From contig NC_014828.1 of assembly GCF_000178115.2 (NCBI RefSeq), forward strand, positions 457,501 through 521,500: a stretch of 64,000 nucleotides of DNA, read 5' to 3'. The notes beneath the pieces were generated by a model, which was not told the DNA's origin, did not search any database, and saw only the letters and a program-made list of their open reading frames with translations. The DNA comes from Ethanoligenens harbinense YUAN-3. Its GTDB lineage: Bacteria > Bacillota > Clostridia > Oscillospirales > Ethanoligenentaceae. The position numbers were made by a program, and so were the translations under genes. Below, in pieces: positions 24,013 to 33,154 of the stretch; the first letter of the stretch is position 1; each line of letters opens with the position of its first letter.

Positions 24013-26438
24013 TGCTCCACCACCGGTGCAGAGGTGTGGGCCACGGGCGGCACGGGCAGGGGCGGCGCGGTTTGCGCGGCGGCCTCGGCGCGTGCTGTCC
24101 CGGCCTGCGGCGGGAAGAGGATGGCGTTTTGCAGCACCGTGTCCATATGGTCGGCGGGGATGAAGCGCACATGCTCTTTCACAACTTTATCGACCTCGGC
24201 CAGATCGGGCTGGTTGTCTTGGGGGATGATGACGGCACGAACGCCGGCACGGTAGGCCGCCATTGATTTTTCCCGCAGGCCGCCGATGGGCAGCACCCGT
24301 CCGCGCAGGGTGATCTCGCCGGTCATGGCGATGTCGCGGCGTACCGGCAGACCCAGCAGCGCCGAAGTGAGCGCGGTCGCCATGGTCACGCCCGCCGAAG
24401 GGCCGTCTTTGGGGATGGCGCCTTCCGGCACATGGATATGCAGGTCCTTGGTTTTGTAGAAATCGTGCGCGATGCCAAGCGCATCGGCTTTGCTGCGGAT
24501 GTAACTGATGGCCGCCATGGCGGACTCCTTCATCACATCCCCCAGCGAGCCGGTCAGTTCCACCTTGCCGCTGCCGTCGAGCACGGCGACCTCCACCGGC
24601 ATGGTCTCGCCGCCCACCGACGTCCACGCCAGACCGGTGACCACACCCACCTCGTCTTTGGAGGGGATGCTCTCCGGACGGAAACGGTGCGGGCCGAGCA
24701 GGCTTTCCAACTGTTCGGGGCCGACCGAAACGGTTTTCTGTTCCCCGGCGGCGATGACGCGGGCGGCTTTGCGGCAGAGAGCCGCGATCTGCCGCTCCAG
24801 CCGGCGCACGCCCGCTTCGCGTGTGTAGAAATCAATGAGATCGTAAAGCACGGCATCGCTTACTTTCAGGGTACGGCGGGTCAGCCCGTGTGTGTGCAAC
24901 TGTCGGGTGAGCAGATGCCGTTTGGCGATCTGAAATTTTTCTTCGCGGGTGTAGCTGGGCAGCTCGATGAGTTCCATGCGGTCGAGCAGCGGCGCGGGGA
25001 TGGTGTCGATGTTGTTGGCGGTGGTGATGAACAGTACGTCGCTCAGGTCGAACGGCAGCTCGATGTAATGGTCGCGGAACGCATGGTTCTGTTCGGCGTC
25101 GAGTACTTCGAGCAGCGCGGCGGACGGATCGCCCTGATAGCTTTCGCACATCTTATCGATCTCGTCGAGCAACAGCACGGGGTTGCGGGTGCCGGCCTGC
25201 GTGAGCGCCGTGAGGACACGGCCGGGCATGGCGCCGATATAGGTCTTGCGGTGGCCGCGGATGTCGGCCTCGTCGCGGATGCCGCCGAGCGATACGCGCG
25301 CGAACCGCCGTCCCAGCGATTTGGCAACGGCGCGGGCGATGGTCGTCTTGCCTACGCCGGGCGGCCCTTCCAGGCAAAGAATCTGCCCTTTCTGCTCCGG
25401 CGCCAGCTTGCGCACGGCAAGGCTCTCCAGGATGCGGTCCTTCACCTTTTTCATGCCGTAGTGTCCGGCGTCCAGCACCTTCTGTGCCTGCGCAAGATCA
25501 ATCTTATCCTTGCTCTCTTTGTTCCACGGCAGAGTGAGACATGCGTCCAGCCAACTGCGCACCACGGTGGCTTCGTGGCTGCCCTGTGGCATCCGCGCCA
25601 GGCGGTCGGCCTCTTTATGCAGCTTTTTGGCACTTTCCTCGGGGAGCGCCAGTTTATCGACGGCCTGATGATAGCGGGCGGATTCGTCTGCCTCGCTTTG
25701 ATCGCCAAGTTCCTCCGCGAGCGTTTTGAGCTGCTCGCGCAGGTAATAGTCGCGCTGCCCCTTGTCGATCCTCTCCTGCACCTTCTGGGCGATCTCCTGC
25801 TCCAGCCGCAGCACTTCGATCTCATGGCGGAGCATGCGCAGTACCAGCGTCAGCCGCTTGACGGGGCTGAGTTCTTCCAGTGCGGTCTGCTTGTCTTCCT
25901 GCTGGGGCAGGATGTTCGAGGCGATGTAGTCCGCCGTTTTGCCCGGCTCTTTACCGGCCACGATCTCGGTCAGCAGCTCTTCGGGCAGCTTGGGACCAAT
26001 CTCGGTGTATTCCCCGACCAGGTCCTGCGCCTGCCGAAGCAGGGCCTGGGCCGTTGCGGCCCGCGGAGCGCGGCCGGTCTCGGCGCAGGGCTCCACGGCG
26101 GCCACGAAGTACGGGTCTTCCTGCACGATCTCGCACAGGCGTGCACGGAACAGCCCCTCCACCGACACTTTGATGTTCTCGCCGGAAACATGCAGCAGCT
26201 GCCGGATGCGGGCCACCGTGCCCATGACGTGAAAATTCTCCGCCGTGGGCTCCTCGGTGCGGATATCTTTTTGTGCCACCAAGAAGAGCATCTGGTCGGC
26301 TTTCATGGATTCGTTGATGGCAAAAGCGGACTTTTTCCGGCCCACGTCGAAGTTGAGCAGTGTGCCGGGAAAGACCACCATGCCCCGCAGGGGCAGCAGC
26401 GGCAACGTCGTATTTTCGCGGGGGGCTTGAGTGTTCAT
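24009..26438 (-). CDS. lon: ATP-dependent protease Lon
   Basis: An 809-residue LonA protease. The N-terminal substrate domain ([22 protein letters not shown]) leads into an AAA+ module with Walker [12 protein letters not shown] near 359 and LLDEIDKM. The protease domain has catalytic Ser ([11 protein letters not shown], near 681) and Lys (LREKSMAAY, near 722). The ATG at 26438 has GGAGGAG 6 bases upstream; the frame remains open far upstream but that part is antisense to glyA and not Lon-like. The C-terminal 30 residues are a low-complexity Ala/Pro tail. A good promoter lies at 26494-26522. Confidence 0.98.
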   Translation of the reverse strand: MNTQAPRENTTLPLLPLRGMVVFPGTLLNFDVGRKKSAFAINESMKADQMLFLVAQKDIRTEEPTAENFHVMGTVARIRQLLHVSGENIKVSVEGLFRARLCEIVQEDPYFVAAVEPCAETGRAPRAATAQALLRQAQDLVGEYTEIGPKLPEELLTEIVAGKEPGKTADYIASNILPQQEDKQTALEELSPVKRLTLVLRMLRHEIEVLRLEQEIAQKVQERIDKGQRDYYLREQLKTLAEELGDQSEADESARYHQAVDKLALPEESAKKLHKEADRLARMPQGSHEATVVRSWLDACLTLPWNKESKDKIDLAQAQKVLDAGHYGMKKVKDRILESLAVRKLAPEQKGQILCLEGPPGVGKTTIARAVAKSLGRRFARVSLGGIRDEADIRGHRKTYIGAMPGRVLTALTQAGTRNPVLLLDEIDKMCESYQGDPSAALLEVLDAEQNHAFRDHYIELPFDLSDVLFITTANNIDTIPAPLLDRMELIELPSYTREEKFQIAKRHLLTRQLHTHGLTRRTLKVSDAVLYDLIDFYTREAGVRRLERQIAALCRKAARVIAAGEQKTVSVGPEQLESLLGPHRFRPESIPSKDEVGVVTGLAWTSVGGETMPVEVAVLDGSGKVELTGSLGDVMKESAMAAISYIRSKADALGIAHDFYKTKDLHIHVPEGAIPKDGPSAGVTMATALTSALLGLPVRRDIAMTGEITLRGRVLPIGGLREKSMAAYRAGVRAVIIPQDNQPDLAEVDKVVKEHVRFIPADHMDTVLQNAILFPPQAGTARAEAAAQTAPPLPVPPVAHTSAPVVEQ

Positions 26439-26493
26439 CGGGTCTCCTCCAGAAACGGGGTGCATAGGTGCGCTTGGCGCGCTTGTTTTACCT

Positions 26494-26522
26494 ATTATAA
26501 AGTAAGCGCCGCCGAATTTCAA
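26494..26522 (-). promoter_or_regulatory. lon promoter
   Basis: On the minus strand, TTGAAA (26522-26517) and TATAAT (26499-26494) are 17 bases apart, about 55 bases before the lon start. No CtsR or HrcA operator was noticed. Confidence 0.82.
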
Positions 26523-26550
26523 CAATATTCGTTTTCCAGTCTGCCTGCCC

Positions 26551-26580
26551 TTGCGTTTCGTCGGCACGGAGGGGTATAAT
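26551..26580 (+). promoter_or_regulatory. glyA promoter
   Basis: TTGCGT (26551-26556) and TATAAT (26575-26580) are 18 bases apart, divergent from the lon promoter and about 60 bases before glyA. No purine or glycine-responsive leader was recognised. Confidence 0.7.
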
Positions 26581-26648
26581 AAGGTAAAATTCTGCGTTTT
26601 GCGCCGGGTGGGCGCGCCACTGAGAGATAAGAGAGGAAGTACGCTGTA

Positions 26649-27905
26649 ATGTACGCGGATATGCTGGATACCATTGGATTTGTGAAACAATACGACCCCG
26701 AAGTCGGCGGCGCGATGGAGGGCGAACTGAAGCGGCAGCGCCGCAACATCGAACTGATCGCGTCGGAAAACATCGTCTCCCCCGCAGTGCTGGCCGCCAT
26801 GGGCACGGTGCTCACCAATAAATATGCCGAGGGCTACCCCGGAAAACGGTATTACGGCGGCTGCGCCAATGTGGATGAGGTGGAGACCATCGCCATCGAG
26901 CGCGCAAAGAAGCTCTTTGGCGCGGAGCATGCCAATGTGCAGCCGCACAGCGGCGCGCAGGCCAACTCGGCGGTCTATTTCGGCCTGCTCAAACCGGGCG
27001 ATACCGTAATGGGCATGAGCCTTGCCGAGGGCGGGCACCTGACCCACGGCTCCCCGGTGAACATCTCGGGCAGCTATTACCATTTCATCCCCTATGGCGT
27101 GGACGCCGAAACGGGCCTGATCGACTACGACGCCATGCGCAAACTGGCGATTGAAAACAAGCCGAAGATGATCGTGGCGGGCGCGAGCGCCTATCCGCGC
27201 GTCATTGACTTCAAGCGCATCGGCGAGATTGCAAAGGAAGCCGGCGCGCTGCTCATGGTGGATATGGCGCACATCGCCGGGCTGGTGGCCGCCGGGCTGC
27301 ATCCGTCGCCGGTGCCGTATGCCGACATCGTGACCACCACCACCCACAAGACGTTGCGCGGCCCGCGCGGCGGCCTCATCCTTTGCAGAGAAGAATACGC
27401 CAAGGCCATCGACAAGGCCATTTTTCCCGGTACGCAGGGCGGCCCGCTCGAGCACATCATCGCCGCCAAAGCCGTCTGCCTGGGTGAGGCGCTGCACGAC
27501 GATTTCAAAGCCTACCAGACGCAGATCGTCAAAAACGCGGCGGCGATGGCCAAGGGCCTGCTGTCCCGCGGCCATCGTCTGGTGACCGGCGGCACGGACA
27601 ACCACCTGATGCTGCTGGACCTGCGCGGCACCGGCGTGACCGGCAAGGAACTGCAGCGCCGGCTGGACGACGTGTATATCACGGCCAACAAAAACGCCAT
27701 CCCGAACGATCCGGAGAAGCCGTTTGTGACCAGCGGCGTGCGGCTGGGCACCCCGGCGGTGACCACCCGCGGCATGGTGGAAGCGGATATGGACAAGATC
27801 GCGGAGTTCATCTCCATCGCTGCCAGCGACCGTTTTGAGAAAGAAGTGGAAGAACTGCGCGCGGACGTGAACGCTCTCTGCGCGAAATACCCGCTTTACG
27901 AATAA
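26649..27905 (+). CDS. glyA: Serine hydroxymethyltransferase
   Basis: GlyA interconverts serine and glycine, charging tetrahydrofolate with one-carbon units. The 418-residue protein has [15 protein letters not shown], the substrate loop [15 protein letters not shown] and the PLP-lysine motif [15 protein letters not shown] near residue 233. It then shows [17 protein letters not shown] and [16 protein letters not shown] near the end. GAGAGGAAG precedes the ATG. Its stop codon shares a base with the rarA start (TAATG), so the two are coupled. Confidence 0.98.
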   Translation: MYADMLDTIGFVKQYDPEVGGAMEGELKRQRRNIELIASENIVSPAVLAAMGTVLTNKYAEGYPGKRYYGGCANVDEVETIAIERAKKLFGAEHANVQPHSGAQANSAVYFGLLKPGDTVMGMSLAEGGHLTHGSPVNISGSYYHFIPYGVDAETGLIDYDAMRKLAIENKPKMIVAGASAYPRVIDFKRIGEIAKEAGALLMVDMAHIAGLVAAGLHPSPVPYADIVTTTTHKTLRGPRGGLILCREEYAKAIDKAIFPGTQGGPLEHIIAAKAVCLGEALHDDFKAYQTQIVKNAAAMAKGLLSRGHRLVTGGTDNHLMLLDLRGTGVTGKELQRRLDDVYITANKNAIPNDPEKPFVTSGVRLGTPAVTTRGMVEADMDKIAEFISIAASDRFEKEVEELRADVNALCAKYPLYE

Positions 27906-29176
27906 TGCCACCGCTTGCAGACCGACTGCGTCCGAAAACGCTGGATGAAGTGGTGGGGCAGCGCCACCTGCTCGCGCCGGACATGCTGCTTCGGCGCGTG
28001 GTGGAAACCGGGCAGATCCCCAACCTGATCTTTTACGGCCCGTCCGGCGTGGGGAAGACCACGGTGGCGTCCATCCTCGCCAAGCAGGCGGGAAAGACGC
28101 TGCACAGGCTCAACGGTACCAATATGTCCACGGCGGACATCAAAGCTATCGTGGGGGAGCTGGATACTTTCGCCGGGATGGGCGGGGTGTTGCTTTACCT
28201 TGACGAGATCCAGTATCTCAACAAAAAGCAGCAGCAGTCTTTGCTGGAGTTTATCGAGGACGGGCGCATTACGCTCATCGCGTCCACCACCGAGAACCCG
28301 TATTTCTATATTTACAACGCCATCCTCAGCCGGTGCACGGTGTTCGAGTTCAAGTCGGTGCCGTCTGCGGAAATCGCCAAAGCGGTGCGCCGCGCGTTTG
28401 CCGTGATGGAGCAGGACAAGGGCCGCACCATCCGCGTGCCGGATGAAGTGGTGGCGCAGATCAGCACTGGATGTGGCGGGGATGTGCGAAAAGCCATCAA
28501 CGCCGTGGAGTTGCTGGCGCTCGCCGCCCGTGAGGCGGATGGTGAATTGACCGTAACGGCGGAAGACGCCGCGGCGGCCGCGCAGAAAAGCGCCATGAAA
28601 TACGACCGCGAGGGGGATGAACATTATGACCTGCTCTCGGCGCTGCAAAAATCCATGCGCGGTTCCGACCCGGACGCGGCGGTGCATTATCTGGCGCGTC
28701 TGCTGGAGGCGGGCGACCTGCCGTCGGTCTGCCGGCGGCTGATGGTTTGTGCCTGCGAGGATGTGGGGCTGGCGTATCCGCAGATCATCCCCATCGTGAA
28801 AGCCAGCGTGGACGCGGCGTTGCAGGTGGGCCTGCCGGAAGCACGCATCCCACTGGCGGACGCGGTGGTGCTGGTGGCCACCTCGCCGAAATCCAACAGC
28901 GCCTATCTGGCGGTGGACGCCGCGCTGGCGGACATCCGCGCGGGGCGCAGCGGTTCCATCCCGCGCAACTTGCAGAACAAGCATTACGACGGTGCGGACA
29001 ACGCCCGCAAGGGGCAGTTTTACAAATACCCGCATGGTTTTCCCGGCCGCTGGGTGGCGCAACAGTATCTGCCCGACGCGCTGGAAGGCCGGGAATATTA
29101 CCATTTTGCCGAGAACAAAACCGAACAGGCCGCCAAGACCTACTGGGACGCGGTGAAACGGAAAAGCGAACCGTGA
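27905..29176 (+). CDS. rarA: Replication-associated recombination protein RarA (MgsA)
   Basis: RarA is an AAA+ ATPase of the clamp-loader clade acting at stalled forks. The 423-residue protein starts [22 protein letters not shown] and has Walker [14 protein letters not shown] (about 43-53), Walker [13 protein letters not shown] and sensor TTENPYF. It carries the conserved C-terminal block [13 protein letters not shown], with [18 protein letters not shown]. Length is typical. It is translationally coupled to glyA and followed by a strong terminator. Confidence 0.96.
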   Translation: MPPLADRLRPKTLDEVVGQRHLLAPDMLLRRVVETGQIPNLIFYGPSGVGKTTVASILAKQAGKTLHRLNGTNMSTADIKAIVGELDTFAGMGGVLLYLDEIQYLNKKQQQSLLEFIEDGRITLIASTTENPYFYIYNAILSRCTVFEFKSVPSAEIAKAVRRAFAVMEQDKGRTIRVPDEVVAQISTGCGGDVRKAINAVELLALAAREADGELTVTAEDAAAAAQKSAMKYDREGDEHYDLLSALQKSMRGSDPDAAVHYLARLLEAGDLPSVCRRLMVCACEDVGLAYPQIIPIVKASVDAALQVGLPEARIPLADAVVLVATSPKSNSAYLAVDAALADIRAGRSGSIPRNLQNKHYDGADNARKGQFYKYPHGFPGRWVAQQYLPDALEGREYYHFAENKTEQAAKTYWDAVKRKSEP

Positions 29177-29180
29177 TTAG

Positions 29181-29220
29181 AAAACGCCGGTACTTGTCTA
29201 TAGACAAGTACCGGCGTTTT
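29181..29220. terminator. Perfect 20-bp palindrome, terminator of glyA-rarA
   Basis: The 40 bases form a perfect inverted repeat with no spacer; each arm starts AAAACGCCGG and continues TACTTGTCTA. Ends rich in A and T on both sides allow termination in either direction: glyA-rarA on + and the DUF3892 gene on -. Confidence 0.8.
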
Positions 29221-29238
29221 GGTAGCAGTTCGGTAGTT

Positions 29239-29514
29239 TTACGTGCGGGGCAAGTTAAGTAAATTATCTTTCAAAGATGAATCGGGTGTGGAACGCACAT
29301 ATTTTTCTCCTCGAGAACTGGTCGCCGGGACGATATTGGGGTATGGGTAAATATTCACCTGGATGTTTCCGGGGCGCCCAATAAGATAATTGTGGATATC
29401 TTCTTTTTTGTAATATCCCACTTGTTGGCAACCTGTCAAATAGATACTGTCAATTTCAGTTAATTCGTCGGAGGAGCTGCGACCTGGCTTCATGCGGATT
29501 TTTGTTGCTTGCAT
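29239..29514 (-). CDS. DUF3892 domain protein
   Basis: A 91-residue protein starting MQATKIRMKPG with the DUF3892 pattern. The middle reads LTEIDSIYLTG, YYKKEDIHNYL and VNIYPYPNIVP. The C-terminal KYVRSTPDSSLKDNLLNLP is the diagnostic end. AGAAAGG lies 9 bases upstream of the ATG; the longer open frame is rejected because it lacks a ribosome site. Function unknown; such genes occur in many Firmicutes and often near mobile DNA. Confidence 0.82.
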   Translation of the reverse strand: MQATKIRMKPGRSSSDELTEIDSIYLTGCQQVGYYKKEDIHNYLIGRPGNIQVNIYPYPNIVPATSSRGEKYVRSTPDSSLKDNLLNLPRT

Positions 29515-29623
29515 TTTAATTTTTCCTTTCTGTTGTATGATTTGAAAGGAAAAGGAAATGCCTGTTATGTAACCCCTCTTTTCCAGCACTTTACATAGGA
29601 AAACCATTGCTATTTTGATTTTC

Positions 29624-29661
29624 CTGTGATATCATAAAAATGTATAAGCATGTTATCACAG
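29624..29661. repeat. 8-bp inverted repeat in non-coding DNA
   Basis: CTGTGATA (29624-29631) and TATCACAG (29654-29661) form an inverted repeat around an AT-rich 22-base spacer. It could be an operator of the DUF3892 gene or part of a small RNA. Nothing else supports a function. Confidence 0.4.
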
Positions 29662-29675
29662 ATAGCGTGTTTTCC

Positions 29676-29712
29676 ATGGCAGAGTAGTTGTAATACTCTG
29701 CCATTTTCCTTT
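29676..29712 (+). terminator. Orphan terminator hairpin
   Basis: An 11-bp stem ATGGCAGAGTA (29676-29686) / TACTCTGCCAT (29694-29704) is followed by TTTTCCTTTCC. The T-rich side is on +, but no + strand gene ends here, so it may terminate read-through or an unrecognised small RNA starting after 29515. Confidence 0.6.
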
Positions 29713-29759
29713 CCCTGTGTTTATATCATACAACAGAGCAGGTGGCCTGTCAAGACGAT

Positions 29760-29885
29760 TGTATAAAATATAAAAACCTAAAGGATAATTGATAAGCAAA
29801 ATTGAAGAATGCCAGATTGTAGAGTATAATAGAACATGTCGAGTGGAAAGCTCGTGGATTGAAATAGGTTTTTATATTTTATACA
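29760..29885. mobile_element. 126-bp MITE-like element with 21-bp inverted ends
   Basis: The 21 bases at 29760-29780 (starting TGTATAAAATA) recur as an exact reverse complement at 29865-29885, enclosing an 84-base core. The core carries a good promoter and a single CRISPR-repeat-like sequence. No target-site duplication is obvious and no second copy occurs in the window. It may be a miniature transposable element or a long RNA hairpin. Confidence 0.55.
29802..29830 (+). promoter_or_regulatory. Promoter inside the 126-bp element
   Basis: TTGAAG (29802-29807) and TATAAT (29825-29830) are 17 bases apart. The predicted start point (about 29837) coincides with the first base of the CRISPR-like repeat. 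Confidence 0.7.
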
Positions 29886-29930
29886 TGCTGACAGGGACAG
29901 AAACAGGATGGCTTAAGCCGTCCTGTTTCT
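29838..29930 (+). ncRNA. Candidate small RNA beginning with a solitary type I-C-like CRISPR repeat
   Basis: Bases 29838-29865 begin GTCG and end CGTGGATTGAAAT, the 5' and 3' ends of type I-C CRISPR repeats, with a short CGAG/CTCG stem in the middle. The stem is shorter than in typical 32-base repeats (28 here). A promoter places the transcript start at the repeat. About 35 bases later a 14-bp hairpin (29899-29930, one G-T pair, TTAA loop) could end the RNA, although the T-run after it is poor. No second repeat, spacer array or cas gene is in the window. Solo repeat RNAs are known as RNA anti-CRISPRs and as CRISPR-associated regulators; either role is inference. Confidence 0.45.
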
Positions 29931-29982
29931 CATTTGCAGTTGTGTTCACATTTTCCTTCTTTTCTTCCGGCGCGTGATGGTG

Positions 29983-29988
29983 TATAAT
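29983..29988 (+). promoter_or_regulatory. -10 element of the glycosyltransferase operon
   Basis: TATAAT lies about 50 bases before the chosen start of the first glycosyltransferase; the -35 region is T-rich and weak. A start point near 29995 makes the in-frame ATG at 29998 unlikely as initiation codon. Confidence 0.5.
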
Positions 29989-30036
29989 AAGGCCGTTATG
30001 CATATCTTATGGCAAATCCGTTGGAGAAGGTGGCCT

Positions 30037-30801
30037 ATGCCCGCATATGACGACGGACTGGTGTCCATCATCACGCCGGTCTACAATAAGGAACGCTATA
30101 TTGCGCAGACCATCGATTCTGTGCAGGCGCAGACATTCGGCGACTGGGAATTGCTGCTCACCGACGACTGCTCCACTGATCGTTCCGCCGCCATCATCGC
30201 GGAATACGGAGAGCGGGATGCCCGCCTGCGGTATACTTGCCTGCCGCGGAACGGCGGCGCGGCGGCGGCGCGCAACGAGGCGCTGGCGCGCGCGAAAGGG
30301 CGCTATGTGGCGTTTCTGGATGCGGACGATCTCTGGCAACCGGAAAAACTGGAAAAACAACTGGCCCTGATGCGTGACAAGGGCTATGGCTTTACATATA
30401 CCGCTATCGAGATGATCGACGAAAACGGTGCGCCCCGTACCGGCAAACGCCCCGTACCCGCGCGGGTGGACTACCGTTATCTGCTTGCAAACACCGTGAT
30501 CGCCTGCTCCTCGGTGGTGATCGACCGCGCCGTTATTGGCGATTTCCGTATGCCGCCGGTTCGCAAGGGGCAGGACTTTGCCACCTGGCTGTCCATTTTG
30601 CGCAAAGGGCACCGGGCTTACGGCATCGACGAGGCGCTGGTGCGCTACCGTGTGGCGCCCGGTTCCATCTCCTCAAACAAATGGGCGGCTCTGGCGCGCA
30701 CATGGCGTATCTACCGGCAGCAGGAACAGTTGTCGCTTTTCTCCGCGGCATGGTATTTTGGATGGTATACGTTCCATGCCGTGAAAAAATACTGGATGTG
30801 A
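30037..30801 (+). CDS. Family 2 glycosyltransferase
   Basis: A 254-residue GT-A enzyme. VSIITPVYNKERYIAQTIDSV at the N-terminus binds the nucleotide, LLLTDDCSTDRS and ARNEALARAKG follow, and FLDADDLWQPEKLE holds the metal-binding DXD. It should transfer a sugar from a nucleotide donor to a surface glycan at the inner membrane face. Start 30037 gives MPAYDDGLVSII; another ATG 39 bases upstream is less likely. It is the first gene of a short glycan operon with a second transferase and a flippase. Confidence 0.9.
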   Translation: MPAYDDGLVSIITPVYNKERYIAQTIDSVQAQTFGDWELLLTDDCSTDRSAAIIAEYGERDARLRYTCLPRNGGAAAARNEALARAKGRYVAFLDADDLWQPEKLEKQLALMRDKGYGFTYTAIEMIDENGAPRTGKRPVPARVDYRYLLANTVIACSSVVIDRAVIGDFRMPPVRKGQDFATWLSILRKGHRAYGIDEALVRYRVAPGSISSNKWAALARTWRIYRQQEQLSLFSAAWYFGWYTFHAVKKYWM

Positions 30802-30810
30802 GGTGCCCGG

Positions 30811-31605
30811 GTGGAAACCTTCGATTATGTGTTTGTGGTGCTGGTCTACCGCAACCCGCACGACCTGCGCGGTTTTCTGGCGTCGCTGGCCCGGGTGGAG
30901 GGAAGCCGCAAGGTCATTGTGGTCAACAGCTTCTACGATCAGCCCACGAGGGATGAAACGGCGGCCGTCTGCGAAGAGCACGGCTGTGACTTTCTGAATG
31001 TGGAGAACCGCGGCTACGGTGCGGGAAACAACGCGGGCATCCGCTTTGCGCGCGCGCACTACCGCTTTGCCTTTCTGGTGATCAGCAACCCGGATATCGA
31101 GATACAGGCGCTGCCCGCGACGGTTTTGGAACAAAAGGGGCGGACCGTGCTGTTGGGGCCGCTGGTGCGTACCGAAAACGGCAAGCGGCAAAACCCGTAT
31201 ATGCCGGCCCACAGCGCGCTGCGCGAGCGGCTGATGTGCTTCTATACCCGGCACTCGCGCAGCATGGCACCGTTCTGGGCGGCGGTGGCTCTCAACAAGA
31301 CGCACCGCATTCTGTTCAACGTGCTGTTCGGCCGCAGGGAGCGGCGGGTCTATGCGCTGCACGGCAGTTTTCTGCTGTTCTCGGAGCCGGCGCTGCAAAA
31401 GCTGGGCCTGCCGTTTGACGAACGCATGTTTTTGTTCCGGGAAGAAGATCATCTGGCCCGGCGCGCGCGGGGCCTGGGTATCCCGATGCGCTACACGCCG
31501 GGTATCCGCGTGCTGCACCATGAGGACGGCAGCGTGCGGTTTCTCAGCGCGCAGACCAGGCGCTATGCGCTCGATTCGCTGCGGATCTATTTCGGGCTGC
31601 AGTAG
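30811..31605 (+). CDS. Glycosyltransferase, family 2-like (rhamnosyltransferase type)
   Basis: A 264-residue protein starting at GTG with GAGGTG upstream. VVVLVYRNPHDLRGF is replaced here by FVVLVYRNPHDL, followed by VNSFYD, GYGAGNNAGIRFA and SNPDIEI (the DXD-equivalent NPD), and later ALHGSFLLFSE and FREEDHLARRA. This order is that of WbbL-type GT2 rhamnosyltransferases. The gene begins 9 bases after the first transferase. Donor and acceptor are unknown. Confidence 0.85.
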   Translation: METFDYVFVVLVYRNPHDLRGFLASLARVEGSRKVIVVNSFYDQPTRDETAAVCEEHGCDFLNVENRGYGAGNNAGIRFARAHYRFAFLVISNPDIEIQALPATVLEQKGRTVLLGPLVRTENGKRQNPYMPAHSALRERLMCFYTRHSRSMAPFWAAVALNKTHRILFNVLFGRRERRVYALHGSFLLFSEPALQKLGLPFDERMFLFREEDHLARRARGLGIPMRYTPGIRVLHHEDGSVRFLSAQTRRYALDSLRIYFGLQ

Positions 31606-31638
31606 CGCCCGATTCGTCCTATCGCAGAAAAAAGGGGG

Positions 31639-33069
31639 ATGCGCGTGGCAAACGGCGTCATCAGGCGGGGCATCGCCAATGTCAAATATGTGCTGCTCTC
31701 GCAGTTCTGCTATTATGTCGTCACATTCCTGACCGCATTTGTCCTGCCGGGCGTGCTGGGCGTGGTGCCTAACGGCTATTACCAGATCTATTTTTTCTAC
31801 ACGGCCAATTTTGTCGGGTTGATGCACATCGGGTTCAACGACGGTATCTATCTGAAATTCGGCGGCTATGAGTTCGACAAACTGCCGCAGGAGCTCTTCC
31901 GCACGTTCATGCGGCTGTATATCTGCATGAACGGCATCGAGATGCTGGCGCTGCTGGCGGTGGTGCTGTGGGAGCCGAATCCTAACAAACGCTTTGCATT
32001 TGTGTTCGCGGTGCTGAACATCCTGGTGGTCAACCTTTCGGCGTTGCTCAATTACATCAACCAGGCCACCGGGCGCATCCGCCTGTACAGCTTCATCGTC
32101 ATCGCCCAGCAGGTGCAGCTTATTGCCGGGCTGGTTGTTTTGTTCCTGCTCCGGCATGTGGATTTCCGCACCGTAATCGTGCTGGACTTTGCCGCCAAAA
32201 CCGTGGTGGTGTTCATCAATGTGGCCTGCTGCCGGGACCTGTTTTTTGGGAAACGGGCGCCATGGCGCGCCGCGTGGGGGCCGTATTGGGACAATATACG
32301 CGTGGGCGTCAAACTGATGATCGCCAACCTGATGGCCATGCTGGTGATGGGCGCGGGTAAGCTGGTGATGGAACGCCTGGGCACGGTGGCGGATTTCAGT
32401 GAGTATTCGTTTGCGAGCAATGCCATCAATATTGCGATGGCTTTCATTTCCGCGGTGGGGCTGGTGCTCTATCCGGTGCTGTGCCGGCTGGAGAGAAAAA
32501 CGCTGCCGTATTATTTTCAGCGAATCAACCGGCTGCTCTGCGCATTCATCTTTAGCATGATGCTGCTGTATTATCCGCTGGTGGTGGTCATCCGCGTCTT
32601 CCTGCCGAAATACGACGCGGTGCTGTCCTATCTGCATCTGCTGTTTCCCATTGTCATCATGCAGAGCAAGATGCAGATGCTCATCAACAACTATTACGAG
32701 TCCCTGCGTGAGGAGAGAGCCATGATGTGGGCCAATCTCTCCGCCGTGGGGCTGTTTGTCGCGGTGGCGCTGCCGCTGTACCTATGGCATCCGTCGGTGC
32801 TGGTCATCGTGTGGGCGACGCTGGGCGTGTTCGTCTGGCGCTGCTATGCCTCCGAATTGTTCTTAAAGCGGAAAATGGGTATCCACAGCATGCGCAATAT
32901 GTTCGAGGAATGGGGCATGGGGGGGCTGTTCATCGTGGCGAACAGCCTGCTCGGCTGGGGGCCGGGGCTTATGCTTTATGCCGCCGCCGTGGCCGCTTAT
33001 CTGCTCTATTACCGCAGGGAACTGCTTCCCGCTGTGCGCACGGTGATGCAAAGTGCACTTGACCGCTGA
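31639..33069 (+). CDS. Polysaccharide flippase (MOP/Wzx-like membrane protein)
   Basis: A 476-residue protein with about 12 hydrophobic segments, in the arrangement of MATE/MOP oligosaccharide flippases. It opens with NVKYVLLSQFCYYVVTFLTAF and shows the paired-helix pattern through MQSALDR at the end. GGGGG lies close before the ATG. It would move lipid-linked oligosaccharide made by the two upstream transferases across the membrane. No polymerase or ligase gene is adjacent, so the locus may act on a short, non-polymerised glycan or a teichoic-acid-like substituent. Confidence 0.82.
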   Translation: MRVANGVIRRGIANVKYVLLSQFCYYVVTFLTAFVLPGVLGVVPNGYYQIYFFYTANFVGLMHIGFNDGIYLKFGGYEFDKLPQELFRTFMRLYICMNGIEMLALLAVVLWEPNPNKRFAFVFAVLNILVVNLSALLNYINQATGRIRLYSFIVIAQQVQLIAGLVVLFLLRHVDFRTVIVLDFAAKTVVVFINVACCRDLFFGKRAPWRAAWGPYWDNIRVGVKLMIANLMAMLVMGAGKLVMERLGTVADFSEYSFASNAINIAMAFISAVGLVLYPVLCRLERKTLPYYFQRINRLLCAFIFSMMLLYYPLVVVIRVFLPKYDAVLSYLHLLFPIVIMQSKMQMLINNYYESLREERAMMWANLSAVGLFVAVALPLYLWHPSVLVIVWATLGVFVWRCYASELFLKRKMGIHSMRNMFEEWGMGGLFIVANSLLGWGPGLMLYAAAVAAYLLYYRRELLPAVRTVMQSALDR

Positions 33070-33096
33070 CGAGGGGATTGGGGCGGTTTGAAGTGA

Positions 33097-33144
33097 TAAA
33101 AAGCGTGCGCCGCCCGTTTTGGGCCGCGCACGCTTTTGTCTTTT
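33097..33144. terminator. Bidirectional terminator between flippase and DUF2752 gene
   Basis: A 12-bp stem AAAAGCGTGCGC (33099-33110) / GCGCACGCTTTT (33126-33137) has T-runs on both outer sides, serving the + glycan operon and the - DUF2752 operon. Confidence 0.87.
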
Positions 33145-33154
33145 ACCGCGGATA

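Noticed and set aside
24432-26579. A 715-codon open frame on + opposite lon
   Set aside because: Antisense shadow of the lon coding region with no domain and no ribosome site.
26439-27911. Upstream extension of the lon frame by about 490 codons
   Set aside because: It runs antisense through glyA, which has unmistakable motifs. Lon has a good ribosome site and promoter between 26438 and 26522.
29838-29865. A true CRISPR array at this position
   Set aside because: Only one repeat-like unit was found, with no second copy at spacer distance and no cas gene in the window; annotated as a solo repeat instead.
30673-32637. A 654-codon open frame on - opposite the flippase
   Set aside because: Its composition is dominated by His, Gln and Arg as expected for the antisense of a hydrophobic membrane protein, and it has no ribosome site.
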